From: [Scytonema hofmanni] UTEX 2349
GTDB taxonomy: Bacteria > Cyanobacteriota > Cyanobacteriia > Cyanobacteriales > Nostocaceae
Assembly: GCF_000582685.1 (NCBI RefSeq)
Contig: NZ_KK073766.1
Coordinates: 38,350 to 102,349 of the forward strand
Direction: 5' to 3'
Length of the DNA stretch: 64,000 nt
The first letter of the stretch is position 1. Each line of letters starts with the position of its first letter. Under the pieces are notes generated by a model. That model searched no databases. It was not told the origin of the DNA and saw nothing but the letters and a program-made list of their open reading frames with translations. Position numbers and translations under genes: made by a program. Positions 1 to 8,114 of this stretch are shown in pieces.

Positions 1-269
1 TGTAAAAAGTTATCTATTGCTGATTCATCATCTAAATCTATATCTACGTTAGATTCTGAAAGTATTTCCGAGATATCTGTATTTTCTAGGAACAGTTCGT
101 ACCATTCTTGAAATGTTTCGGGACTAAATAGTTTTCGCGCTTCTTCAAATGAAATTTTCTCCCATCCAGCATCTGTAACTATTTCGTTACCAGTCTTTGC
201 AATGAACAGATTTTCTTCTACCATCCAAGGGAAGGATTTTTTCTGATGTTTTCTCTTTCGTTTACCCAT
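1..269 (-). CDS. Hypothetical protein, 3' end beyond window
   Basis: The frame opens with ATG at 269 (MGKRKRKHQKKSFPWMVEE) and stays open to the window edge, about 89 codons. The N-terminus is very basic; the visible C-terminal part is rich in Asp and Glu. No family is recognised. It is the last visible member of a minus-strand series that includes the small ORFs at 301-699. The coding call rests on the open frame and sensible codon use only. Confidence 0.5.
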   Translation of the reverse strand, partial: MGKRKRKHQKKSFPWMVEENLFIAKTGNEIVTDAGWEKISFEEARKLFSPETFQEWYELFLENTDISEILSESNVDIDLDDESAIDNFL

Positions 270-300
270 TGAGCCATTGCAATGTCTATCGCCTTGCCGC

Positions 301-420
301 CTAAACGTCTACGCACTCAACTTTAATGCTATCGTCGATTATTTGGTAGGCTTCTTTACCAAAGAGCAACTCCTGTTTGTGACAGTACGTACACCACAGG
401 AGTAATGTATTCTTTTTTAC
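301..420 (-). other. Possible short zinc-ribbon-like ORF or gene remnant
   Basis: A minus-strand frame ending in TAG at 301-303 encodes a short peptide containing WCTYCHKQELLFGKEAYQII, with a CxxC pair. It has no convincing start codon and lies directly behind the 439-699 ORF in another frame. It may be a remnant of a small metal-binding protein or a broken end of the neighbouring gene. Confidence 0.2.
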
Positions 421-438
421 CTATGCTTAACAGGAGTA

Positions 439-699
439 TCACCCACAAAAATCATCCACCCGGATATCCCGCCAAATGTCAGAAATCTGCCAACCAGAGT
501 TGCCAACAGACTGTACTGGAGGATTGTCAAGGAATGGAATATAGTCAGGTTCTCTTGGAAGAAGAATTGCTGCTGGTTGCTCATCAACTACAGGGGCTGA
601 AGAATTGACGGTATCAGCTTGAAGATTTTGGTCTTCAGCGTGTTGGATTTCCATCATTTTCTTCAGAGTCAGCTTGTCGGATTTTTTGATGATCTTCAT
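439..699 (-). CDS. Small hypothetical protein, 86 aa
   Basis: The ORF starts with MKIIKKSDKLTLKKMMEIQ, basic at first, followed by an acidic and proline-containing middle and a short C-terminus. No family is recognised. In the +1 frame the last codons read on as FVGDTPVKHR before a stop, so the annotated C-terminus may be frameshifted. It precedes the 301-420 fragment and the 1-269 gene on the same strand and could share a transcript with them. Confidence 0.35.
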   Translation of the reverse strand: MKIIKKSDKLTLKKMMEIQHAEDQNLQADTVNSSAPVVDEQPAAILLPREPDYIPFLDNPPVQSVGNSGWQISDIWRDIRVDDFCG

Positions 700-1174
700 A
701 TCTATCTATTAAAAGTTTTCATTCACTGCTCCCCAAAGGCATCGGCTGAAAATCTGGATGACAGCAAAGTTGTGAGAAATTGGGTGTTAATAATTGCACG
801 GAATAAACAAGATACAGCAAATCTATAGAAAATACGAGTCCCTTGCTGAGGAATTTATCAATTAGATACAAATTTCTTTTTCGCGCAGATGCCACAATAT
901 TTTACACAGATGTTTTGGGCACTCGCTAGCCTCATAAAAACCATTAATTCTCAAAATCAAACTGGCATATATCAGTTCAGTAGGAACTATTCAGTTTCAC
1001 ATCTATGTTTGTATTACCTAACCTGCACACTTGCCAAGTTACAAACGTACTTGTTGAGAATGCAAGCACCTTTGTATATATGAGTAGAAGAAATAGAAAA
1101 ATAACTTTTTAGGTAAAAAACTGCTTTAACAGAAATGTATAGCCAAAAATTAGTTGCCTACTGAATACTTATGC
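700..1174. other. AT-rich spacer without recognised gene
   Basis: About 475 bases separate the small ORFs on the left from the end of the DISARM operon. I see no coding frame with a family signature, no clear terminator hairpin and no repeat. Confidence 0.5.
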
Positions 1175-1990
1175 CTACAGCGAGTTTAAAGATACGAGAA
1201 ACTCTTCCTGAATTAAACGGTCGATATGTTCTGCCACTTGATGAGCTATATCTTCACCGTGAACTAGTAGTCCCATTTCCATATTTAATGTCAGAGCGTA
1301 CTCAGTGAGGTTAGCACTGGAAATAAACAAGTGCTTTCTATCAGCGATCGCACATTTAACGTGTAAGGAACCATACCTTCCTTCTGAATCTGTAAGCCGC
1401 TTATTTCGTGGCCAAATAAAAATGTGTGCTTGTTGGGCAATTTCCAGTCCCAATGCTGCACTGACTCCAAAAGGTATTTTACCCTTGCTAGATTCGGGGG
1501 TTTCAGCAATAATTCGCACAGTGACTTCTCGTTTCATTGCTGTTAATAATGCTTTTGCAATCTCTGGAATCTTATAAACAGCAAAACTGACAAGAATTAT
1601 TTCCCGTTGTGCTTCGTGAATTAATTGTAGTAACACTTGTTCTGTTCTGCGAAGTGGTATTCCCTCACTTGTGGGGCCAGTCCAAACTAACTCAACAGAC
1701 AACTCATTCTTTGCTGCCACCTCACAGTAAATTGCTGTGGCTAATGCAGACGCGATCGCACTACTGTCCAAATAAATAGCTTCCCGACACCAAGTTTCTA
1801 ACAATTCCCCTACTAGTCGGCGAAAATTAGTATTGGGCAGTTGTTTCAAGATTGATGCTTTCAACGCAAAATCACAATATCTTGCTGGAGTAGCTATCAA
1901 CAAATTAATTACAGCATCTAAAACAGGAGATGGAAGTTGTTTGGCACAGGTACGAATTTGAGCCAATAAAAGCGGTGGTAAAAAGCTCAC
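1175..1990 (-). CDS. drmC: DISARM protein DrmC, phospholipase D-like
   Basis: This 271-residue protein has a PLD-superfamily fold with one HKD motif near residue 210: HVKCAIAD, followed by a SSANLTEYAL segment typical of PLDc_2 nucleases. DrmC is the third protein of the conserved DISARM core (DrmA, DrmB, DrmC) and has been found dispensable for protection in a tested system. The start is GTG at 1990, overlapping the TGA of drmB by four bases (GTGA), which points to translational coupling. It is the last gene of the minus-strand DISARM operon. Length matches the family. Molecular activity on DNA is not established. Confidence 0.9.
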   Translation of the reverse strand: MSFLPPLLLAQIRTCAKQLPSPVLDAVINLLIATPARYCDFALKASILKQLPNTNFRRLVGELLETWCREAIYLDSSAIASALATAIYCEVAAKNELSVELVWTGPTSEGIPLRRTEQVLLQLIHEAQREIILVSFAVYKIPEIAKALLTAMKREVTVRIIAETPESSKGKIPFGVSAALGLEIAQQAHIFIWPRNKRLTDSEGRYGSLHVKCAIADRKHLFISSANLTEYALTLNMEMGLLVHGEDIAHQVAEHIDRLIQEEFLVSLNSL

Positions 1991-3876
1991 GTTTTCTCCT
2001 CTCTTAAGAACGCTAAGTCTGCGGATAGTACAGTGGGAATAAGTACCGCGCGATCCAGATACTTATTGCCGCGTTCACAGGAGGTTTCTGGGCTAAACAG
2101 ACAAGCATGGCAAGCTGCCCAATGTAGTGATGTAGCTCCTTTAAAGGGAGTATGTTCTGCACACAAGGGATCAGAAGCACATAACCGCATTTGTTCTAAA
2201 GCTTGGTCTATATGGTATCCAAGTATTTTAGGCTCTCCCAAACTGACTAAACCACCCAAGGTACCTTCACTATCAGGCGCGGCGGTATAAATTAGTATGC
2301 CTGCCATTGGGCCGCCTTCTTCTTCTGGTCGTTTGGAGTAAATTCGCTCCTTTAAACTGGCAGCATTGTAACCACACTCAAGGGCCATTTGCCGCATCAG
2401 GGCGTGAGCAAAGGAGTGTAGTAAAATGTACCGTACACCGGGAAATTTAACTTTGTCTGGATCGAGAGAACGAACATTACACCACTTTTTATGAGCATCG
2501 AATGCTTGACGCTCATAATCTCGCAACAGTTGATTTTGCTCCCATTGATGAAGTGTCGTTTCTTTGAACTGGATAAAGATACCCTCGCCTTTGACTTCAC
2601 TTGCCGGTACCCATTTAGGTTTGCTGCGACTCAATGGAACCCGATGCTCTGTGAGAATTTCTCCAGAGTCGATAAAATCACCTGGGGATTGAATGCGTGT
2701 AAAGCCAATTAAGGCACGAACTTCTCGCAATCTTTCTACCAACACCACCTGCGAAAAGTAATTTTTATACCCAGATGGTGGGTTTACAGTCCGCAGTTGA
2801 AAATCTGGGGTATTAAGATTTTGGTCTGCTGCTGAGAAAATTTGCCATTCAGGTGTTTTCAAGTCCCTGACGCTTTCATCATCAAAATTGTTTTGCTGCT
2901 GAAGTTGTTTTTGTTCAACTAGCGACCAAATTTTGTCTGTTGTGTATTTAGATAATTCCTGAAGTTGCCCCATAGCGAAGAAAGCTTGCAGCACAGCATC
3001 TAAGGCACTAAAGTTACTCGCTTTTCCCAAAATAGTCCAGTTTTGATTGACCAACTGCTCTAATTGATTGGAGGTGATGGGAATTGATAAGGCTGAGAGT
3101 GTAATTGGAAACCAACTATTGGATGCTCCCAACAAGATGGTTTTCATCTGTTCGTCGCAGCTATCATCGAAGTTACGTAGATGCGGGTGACGAGCGCGAC
3201 AACGCGGCATATTTTTTTTGCCTAATTCACCAAAAGCATCGGATAATCGACGTTCGGTGTTGCAGCCATTGCATTTGACTACAATATCTGTAGGTGAACC
3301 AGATACACCGTATTCCTCCAGCCTGAGTGATCCCTTGCAGGCTGTATTACCACGATGGACAAAATATAACCAAGGAAAGTCATCTAAATGTCCGCGTTCG
3401 CAGGAAACGAGGAACCGCGATGGTATTGCTGTTGGGTCTTTCTTTTGACTTTTGGGACAGTTTAGATGAACGTAACGGATTTGATCTGGACGAGAATAAT
3501 TTTCTTTTTTAAGTTGGAAATAAGGATATAAAGGGGCTAGCAACCGACATCTCGGACATACCATCCATCCAGGAAAGGGAGCGACGGGAATTCCTATTCT
3601 GGCATATTCGTCAAAAGGACTAGATGAAGAGGCATCTTCAGCAGGTATTGGAGGTGCAAGTAGTTTTTTAACTTGTTGACCCAATTCACGACGAATGGCT
3701 GCAAGGAGACGCTGTTCCCCTAATTCAACTACTCCCTGTTGGGTGTTCCAGTCCTCCAAACCCATAACCATAACTGAAAGGTTTGGCAAGTCGAGTACAG
3801 CACCTACACCGAAGGAAAATAAAATCTGGCTGGGTCGCAGTTCGCCTACTCTGTATTTATAGTTAGATTGGCTCAT
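1987..3876 (-). CDS. drmB: DISARM protein DrmB, DUF1998 domain
   Basis: This 629-residue protein carries several cysteine clusters suited to zinc binding: CPRC near residue 107, CERGH, CNGC, and a C-terminal DUF1998 region. The DUF1998 part contains LLHSFAHALMRQMA, then DPLCAEH, and ACHACLFSPETSCERG near the end. DrmB forms a complex with DrmA in characterised DISARM and is needed for DNA recognition. It lies 79 bases after drmA and overlaps drmC by four bases. The spacer before it holds heptamer repeats. The N-terminus MSQSNYKYRVGELRPSQ is typical of DrmB, supporting the ATG at 3876. Confidence 0.93.
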   Translation of the reverse strand: MSQSNYKYRVGELRPSQILFSFGVGAVLDLPNLSVMVMGLEDWNTQQGVVELGEQRLLAAIRRELGQQVKKLLAPPIPAEDASSSSPFDEYARIGIPVAPFPGWMVCPRCRLLAPLYPYFQLKKENYSRPDQIRYVHLNCPKSQKKDPTAIPSRFLVSCERGHLDDFPWLYFVHRGNTACKGSLRLEEYGVSGSPTDIVVKCNGCNTERRLSDAFGELGKKNMPRCRARHPHLRNFDDSCDEQMKTILLGASNSWFPITLSALSIPITSNQLEQLVNQNWTILGKASNFSALDAVLQAFFAMGQLQELSKYTTDKIWSLVEQKQLQQQNNFDDESVRDLKTPEWQIFSAADQNLNTPDFQLRTVNPPSGYKNYFSQVVLVERLREVRALIGFTRIQSPGDFIDSGEILTEHRVPLSRSKPKWVPASEVKGEGIFIQFKETTLHQWEQNQLLRDYERQAFDAHKKWCNVRSLDPDKVKFPGVRYILLHSFAHALMRQMALECGYNAASLKERIYSKRPEEEGGPMAGILIYTAAPDSEGTLGGLVSLGEPKILGYHIDQALEQMRLCASDPLCAEHTPFKGATSLHWAACHACLFSPETSCERGNKYLDRAVLIPTVLSADLAFLREEKT

Positions 3877-3885
3877 TTTGGGGAA

Positions 3886-3942
3886 TTGATTGAGAATTGG
3901 GGATTGGGCATTGGGAATTGGGAATTGGGAATTGTGGACTAT
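3886..3942. repeat. GGGAATT-type heptamer tandem repeats
   Basis: The drmA-drmB spacer consists mostly of short units such as GGGGATTGGGCATTGGGAATT. Such short tandemly repeated repetitive sequences are common in filamentous cyanobacteria. Similar tracts occur at 8655, 16205 and 20560. Confidence 0.75.
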
Positions 3943-3955
3943 TAAACTGTATTTT

Positions 3956-6900
3956 TTACATATTCCCCATTCCCTCTTCTTTCATTGCTTGAGGTAAGCG
4001 ACTAAAGTCATCATCAGGTACTTGATCTTGAAAAATTAACCCTACTGTCGGTTCGACGTTTCGCAGGGAGTTCAAACAAGTAAATTCTTGCCAAATTCCT
4101 TGACCTGCTGATTCTAATAGTTCAATGGTTAAACCATCACGCTTGTCTGTCTGATATTTGAGAGTACCGCCTCCAATCAAGTTTTGTGCTTTACTCAACC
4201 AAATATCTAATTTGGCTTCCAGTGCTTGTTTAACGAGTTTTTGGGCTTCTGTACCCGCAACTAAATTAGCGCGATCGCAAATTGTATTAATGGCAGATTG
4301 TATATAAGGATGGTTGCGTTCAATTCGTCCTGCTTGGTTGTTACCGTTAAATTCTCTACCCGCCAACCGCACCAGTGATATAAATAACGCGGCTAAACCC
4401 CTGTCAATCGCACGGGGCGCAAAGGGAGTTAAAGATAGCGCTTCTACGTGTTGATAAAATGTAGCGTGGTAATGCTCAAATCTTTCGTAGTGGGATAAAT
4501 CTCTAGGACGCGCCCAATTATAAACTGTAAATACGATACCAGGAAATGTCCGCCCGACACGGCTGGTAGCTTGAATATACTCGGCGGTATTTTTGGGCTG
4601 ACCTGTAACAGCCATCACACCCAGGCGTTTCACGTCTACACCCACGGAAATCATATTAGTAGCAAGTAAAACATCGAGCGGTTCAAGCTGATCGACTTTT
4701 TCCCCAGCTTTGCGTTTGGCTTTGATTTGTGCTTCTCGCACTGGATCGAAGGATGTTTCTAGCCTATCTAGAACTACAGGAATATCTGTAGAATCCTTAC
4801 GGGATGTAAGTTCCTCCAAGTTAATCCGCAGACGCTTTGCTAGTCCCCGACTATCCATTTTCCCAAGGCGGATGCGAATATCATCATCCACTAAGCGTCG
4901 CATACCCCCTAATTCCCGCATAGAATTGAAGTAACCGACCAACGTCATCCAGGGGTCAGCACGATTTCCGTATTGTTTGTTTTCATACAAATCTTGAGAA
5001 GCAGCAAGAATAGCAACATAAACTCGAATTAATGCAGCTTTTAGCCGTCGCCCTGTGGCACAAATACCGACATAGCGCCGCCCTGGATTAGTCTCATTTG
5101 GTTTCCTCTGGCGTGAGAAGAAATTATCCTCTACATCTAAGCCCTGGGGTGGAAAAACCTGTACTTTCCGCAGAAATAGGTTATGCATCTGAGTTTCTGC
5201 TTGACGTATTGTTGCAGTAGAAGCTATGACTTTGGGGCGAACCTTTTTACCATCGACTTCCCAAGAGGAGAGTTGATCTACTGCGGTTTCATAAAGTCCT
5301 ACTAACGTACCGAGGGGGCCACTAATCAAGTGCAACTCATCTTGGATGATTAAGTCAGGTGGGCGTAGGGGGTTGCTGTGAATTGTTTTAGCACCGGGTA
5401 AATACGCAGTTTTTTTATGTGAATTAGTATCTTCAATATCTGATGTCCGAAAACCATGCCGTTCACAGTAACCATCTACTTGCCCAAATAGCATTTGAAT
5501 TTCCCCTTTCCAAGGCATTTGGGCAAATTTATCTACGGTAGCAATCAACAGCGTGGGTAAACGACGGTAGATTTCTTCGTCAACTACAAGGATGGGTAAA
5601 CCTTCAGTTGAAGATTGTTTTTTACTAAACAGACAACGCCCCAAAGAGTCGCCGCAGTAAATTAGAGTACGGGCGCGACCTTTACTAAAAGATTCGACTT
5701 CAATGTTTTTACCTGGATCGATTTTAGAACCACACCACGGGCAATTTGTGAGTTGGTGAGGGGAACCGCTAGCACTTTGCTGGTACTGCCCTCGCGCTTG
5801 TTTGCAAAATTCTTCGCTTTGGTCGGTGTGGTTGGGGGTAGTGCGCTGACCTACCCACAACCCAATACGGAATGGTTCTTTTCCCCATTTAGTTGGGTTG
5901 TCTCTACGAATAGATTCGCAAGCACAAATTAAGGTAGTAGCACGTTGAAATTGTTGTAGGGTAAGCAGGCGTAGGGTGTAGCGCATGAGGACTGCAACGC
6001 CATATTCTCCAGAACGTCCCGCAATTACCCCTTGTAACCTCCGCAAGCCGATGGTGTAAGCGGTTAATCCCAGGTAAGCTTCAGTTTTACCACCACCAGT
6101 GGGGAACCAGAGTAAGTCTGCAACAGCATCGGTTTCGTGACTCCGATCGCAATGGTGTAAGTCGGTTATGCTGGGTAAGTTCAACAAAATAAAGGCTAAT
6201 TGGAAGGGAAACCAAGTAGGATTAGGGATTTTGTCTAATTCTGGCGCTTTGCCTTGGCGTGCTTCTTCTGAGTAAATAGAACGAAGACGCTGCAAGTGCA
6301 TGGCTTGATTCATAAATCGGAAAGCTTCGGCTGCTTCAGGGTTGGTTTGCAGCAGCGTTAAACCTGACTGAATGCGTTGAAGAGTGCGATCGCAATTTTT
6401 AATTGCATCCTCAGCTACATCTTGGTAATCTGTCAATCCTTCATTAGGATTAGAAATCCGTTGTGCTTGTTCTTTAATCCAGGTTTCGTAAGCTGTTACC
6501 AAAGGATTTAGCTTACTGATAAAATCTGCGGTTGGAGTTTGTGCAAGTTCTTTCATATCCAAAACCAATCCCGCCAATTCAGGAATTTCATCTGCTTGAG
6601 GTGGAGAGGTTTTGGGAACTTCGTAGACAGGTACAACGTTGGTAGATAATTTAACAGCACATTCTGTAGTATTTTGTGCTGTTTCGGCATGGACGCTTAC
6701 CCCATGACCAATGGCGAACTCTACCTGTTTACGATAAAGCATTGCCATTGCTTTTTCTTCAGCATAAATCACCGGGTCAAGCTTACCAGCCTGACGCGGT
6801 TTGTGTCGCTTTAGAAAAATATCAAGATGTTGAGAATCTGCTGATTGTACGCTTAATTCTGGTTGAAATAACCACGATTCATCACGTAATTTTGCGGGTT

Positions 6901-7984
6901 CTTTTTGCCCATTAATTAAAAACAAGCTAACAATCCAATCCCCGTTACTTTGTTGGCGAATTTTGCCTTGTACTTGCACCTGGGGATATTCTGAATGCAC
7001 CGTCCATTTAGGAATTTCTCCTTCGATTAGAGGAATAGGAGGTGAATTTCCTAGAATTTGTTGGCGCTTCCACACCATTTTTGGTGTATCATCTTTTTTG
7101 GTAATAGTTTCGCTTTTAGTGCGTTTATATTGTCCCCAACCTGCATTAATTTGCAATATTTTGGCTGCACCACTAACGCAAAAAGTCATCCCAAAAGATG
7201 AGGGAAACATCGTTTCAGCAGGTGGTACACTAACCTCAGTTGTGCCTTCCTCGACAGTACCTTTACCAACTACAGCCAATTCATCAAGAAGTTCTGGTTG
7301 TTGATAGTCAACTTCTCTAAATAATTCGTCTTGCACTTCGTCAGCCACAACCGATTTATTTACAGTCTCAGCAGTGATGCGGCGTTGTTGCGGTGCAAGT
7401 AACCCTACAAGATAGCGATCGCTTACACTATCCTCATCTACTTCTTCTTCCTCACCACCCGCAGGCCCAAGTAAATCTGCCAGTACTGCTTTTTCTAATT
7501 CATCACGGATTTTATAAGGTGTGGGTAACTGCGATTCCAGAATTTTACTAGTTTCATCTGCTTTTACTTCTAGCTTTTCCTCAACAACCGGATCAATCGC
7601 AAGTATAAATTTCTCTTCTAATAATTGACCTTCATTTGTTGAAGGTATAAATTGCGTTTCTAATAGTTTTCTCTGTTCCCAAAGTTGAGGAGTTACTTTA
7701 GTTTCTAGCGGCTTTTTCTTAGAACGCGATTTTTTAACTTTCGGCTTCTGCTTGTTAAAGAAATTGATGATATCAGTGGCAATTTTCTCTGCAATATCTC
7801 CATTTATCAAGCAATCAGCATCTTCTACTTGATCGATTCCGTCCAGCAAAACCACAAGCTGAGATTCTGGTGCAGACACAACCGCACTCCAATCAAGCTG
7901 AATTTGATGTTCCCGCAGTTGTTTATTGATATTTAGTAAATCTAATTCACCTGGAAGTACAGAAGGAAGCTTAATAATTTCCAT
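3956..7984 (-). CDS. drmA: DISARM helicase DrmA
   Basis: This 1342-residue SF2 helicase-like protein shows a Walker A near residue 625 (FPTGGGKTEAYL), a DELH-type Walker B near 880 (IIQDELHLISGPLG), motif III ASTATIRQ and motif VI near 1136 (QATSRVGRTFPGIVF). The first 200 residues are charged and repetitive and may be a flexible extension. A CPWCGSKID-type cysteine pair lies between the helicase motifs. DrmA is the DISARM core helicase, pairs with DrmB and loads on incoming DNA. It precedes drmB in the operon and follows the UvrD-like gene by 130 bases. No motif is missing. Confidence 0.93.
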   Translation of the reverse strand: MEIIKLPSVLPGELDLLNINKQLREHQIQLDWSAVVSAPESQLVVLLDGIDQVEDADCLINGDIAEKIATDIINFFNKQKPKVKKSRSKKKPLETKVTPQLWEQRKLLETQFIPSTNEGQLLEEKFILAIDPVVEEKLEVKADETSKILESQLPTPYKIRDELEKAVLADLLGPAGGEEEEVDEDSVSDRYLVGLLAPQQRRITAETVNKSVVADEVQDELFREVDYQQPELLDELAVVGKGTVEEGTTEVSVPPAETMFPSSFGMTFCVSGAAKILQINAGWGQYKRTKSETITKKDDTPKMVWKRQQILGNSPPIPLIEGEIPKWTVHSEYPQVQVQGKIRQQSNGDWIVSLFLINGQKEPAKLRDESWLFQPELSVQSADSQHLDIFLKRHKPRQAGKLDPVIYAEEKAMAMLYRKQVEFAIGHGVSVHAETAQNTTECAVKLSTNVVPVYEVPKTSPPQADEIPELAGLVLDMKELAQTPTADFISKLNPLVTAYETWIKEQAQRISNPNEGLTDYQDVAEDAIKNCDRTLQRIQSGLTLLQTNPEAAEAFRFMNQAMHLQRLRSIYSEEARQGKAPELDKIPNPTWFPFQLAFILLNLPSITDLHHCDRSHETDAVADLLWFPTGGGKTEAYLGLTAYTIGLRRLQGVIAGRSGEYGVAVLMRYTLRLLTLQQFQRATTLICACESIRRDNPTKWGKEPFRIGLWVGQRTTPNHTDQSEEFCKQARGQYQQSASGSPHQLTNCPWCGSKIDPGKNIEVESFSKGRARTLIYCGDSLGRCLFSKKQSSTEGLPILVVDEEIYRRLPTLLIATVDKFAQMPWKGEIQMLFGQVDGYCERHGFRTSDIEDTNSHKKTAYLPGAKTIHSNPLRPPDLIIQDELHLISGPLGTLVGLYETAVDQLSSWEVDGKKVRPKVIASTATIRQAETQMHNLFLRKVQVFPPQGLDVEDNFFSRQRKPNETNPGRRYVGICATGRRLKAALIRVYVAILAASQDLYENKQYGNRADPWMTLVGYFNSMRELGGMRRLVDDDIRIRLGKMDSRGLAKRLRINLEELTSRKDSTDIPVVLDRLETSFDPVREAQIKAKRKAGEKVDQLEPLDVLLATNMISVGVDVKRLGVMAVTGQPKNTAEYIQATSRVGRTFPGIVFTVYNWARPRDLSHYERFEHYHATFYQHVEALSLTPFAPRAIDRGLAALFISLVRLAGREFNGNNQAGRIERNHPYIQSAINTICDRANLVAGTEAQKLVKQALEAKLDIWLSKAQNLIGGGTLKYQTDKRDGLTIELLESAGQGIWQEFTCLNSLRNVEPTVGLIFQDQVPDDDFSRLPQAMKEEGMGNM

Positions 7985-8039
7985 ATTGCTGATAAAAGTA
8001 TATATATTTAGCCTAAATTATGCGTGTAAACTTCTTTCT

Positions 8040-8082
8040 TACTCCCTTATCCTTGGGGGAGAAGGGTTGGGGATGAGGGCAA
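8040..8082. repeat. Interspersed palindromic repeat fragment
   Basis: The sequence CTCCCTTATCCTTGGGGGAG, followed by GGGTTGGGGATGAGGGC, can fold back on itself. It resembles one arm of the larger repeat inserted inside drmMI at about 13561-13660. It sits between drmA and the UvrD-like helicase gene. Confidence 0.5.
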
Positions 8083-8114
8083 ATTTCGCAATTCAGCAAT
8101 GCCATTTTTCTTTC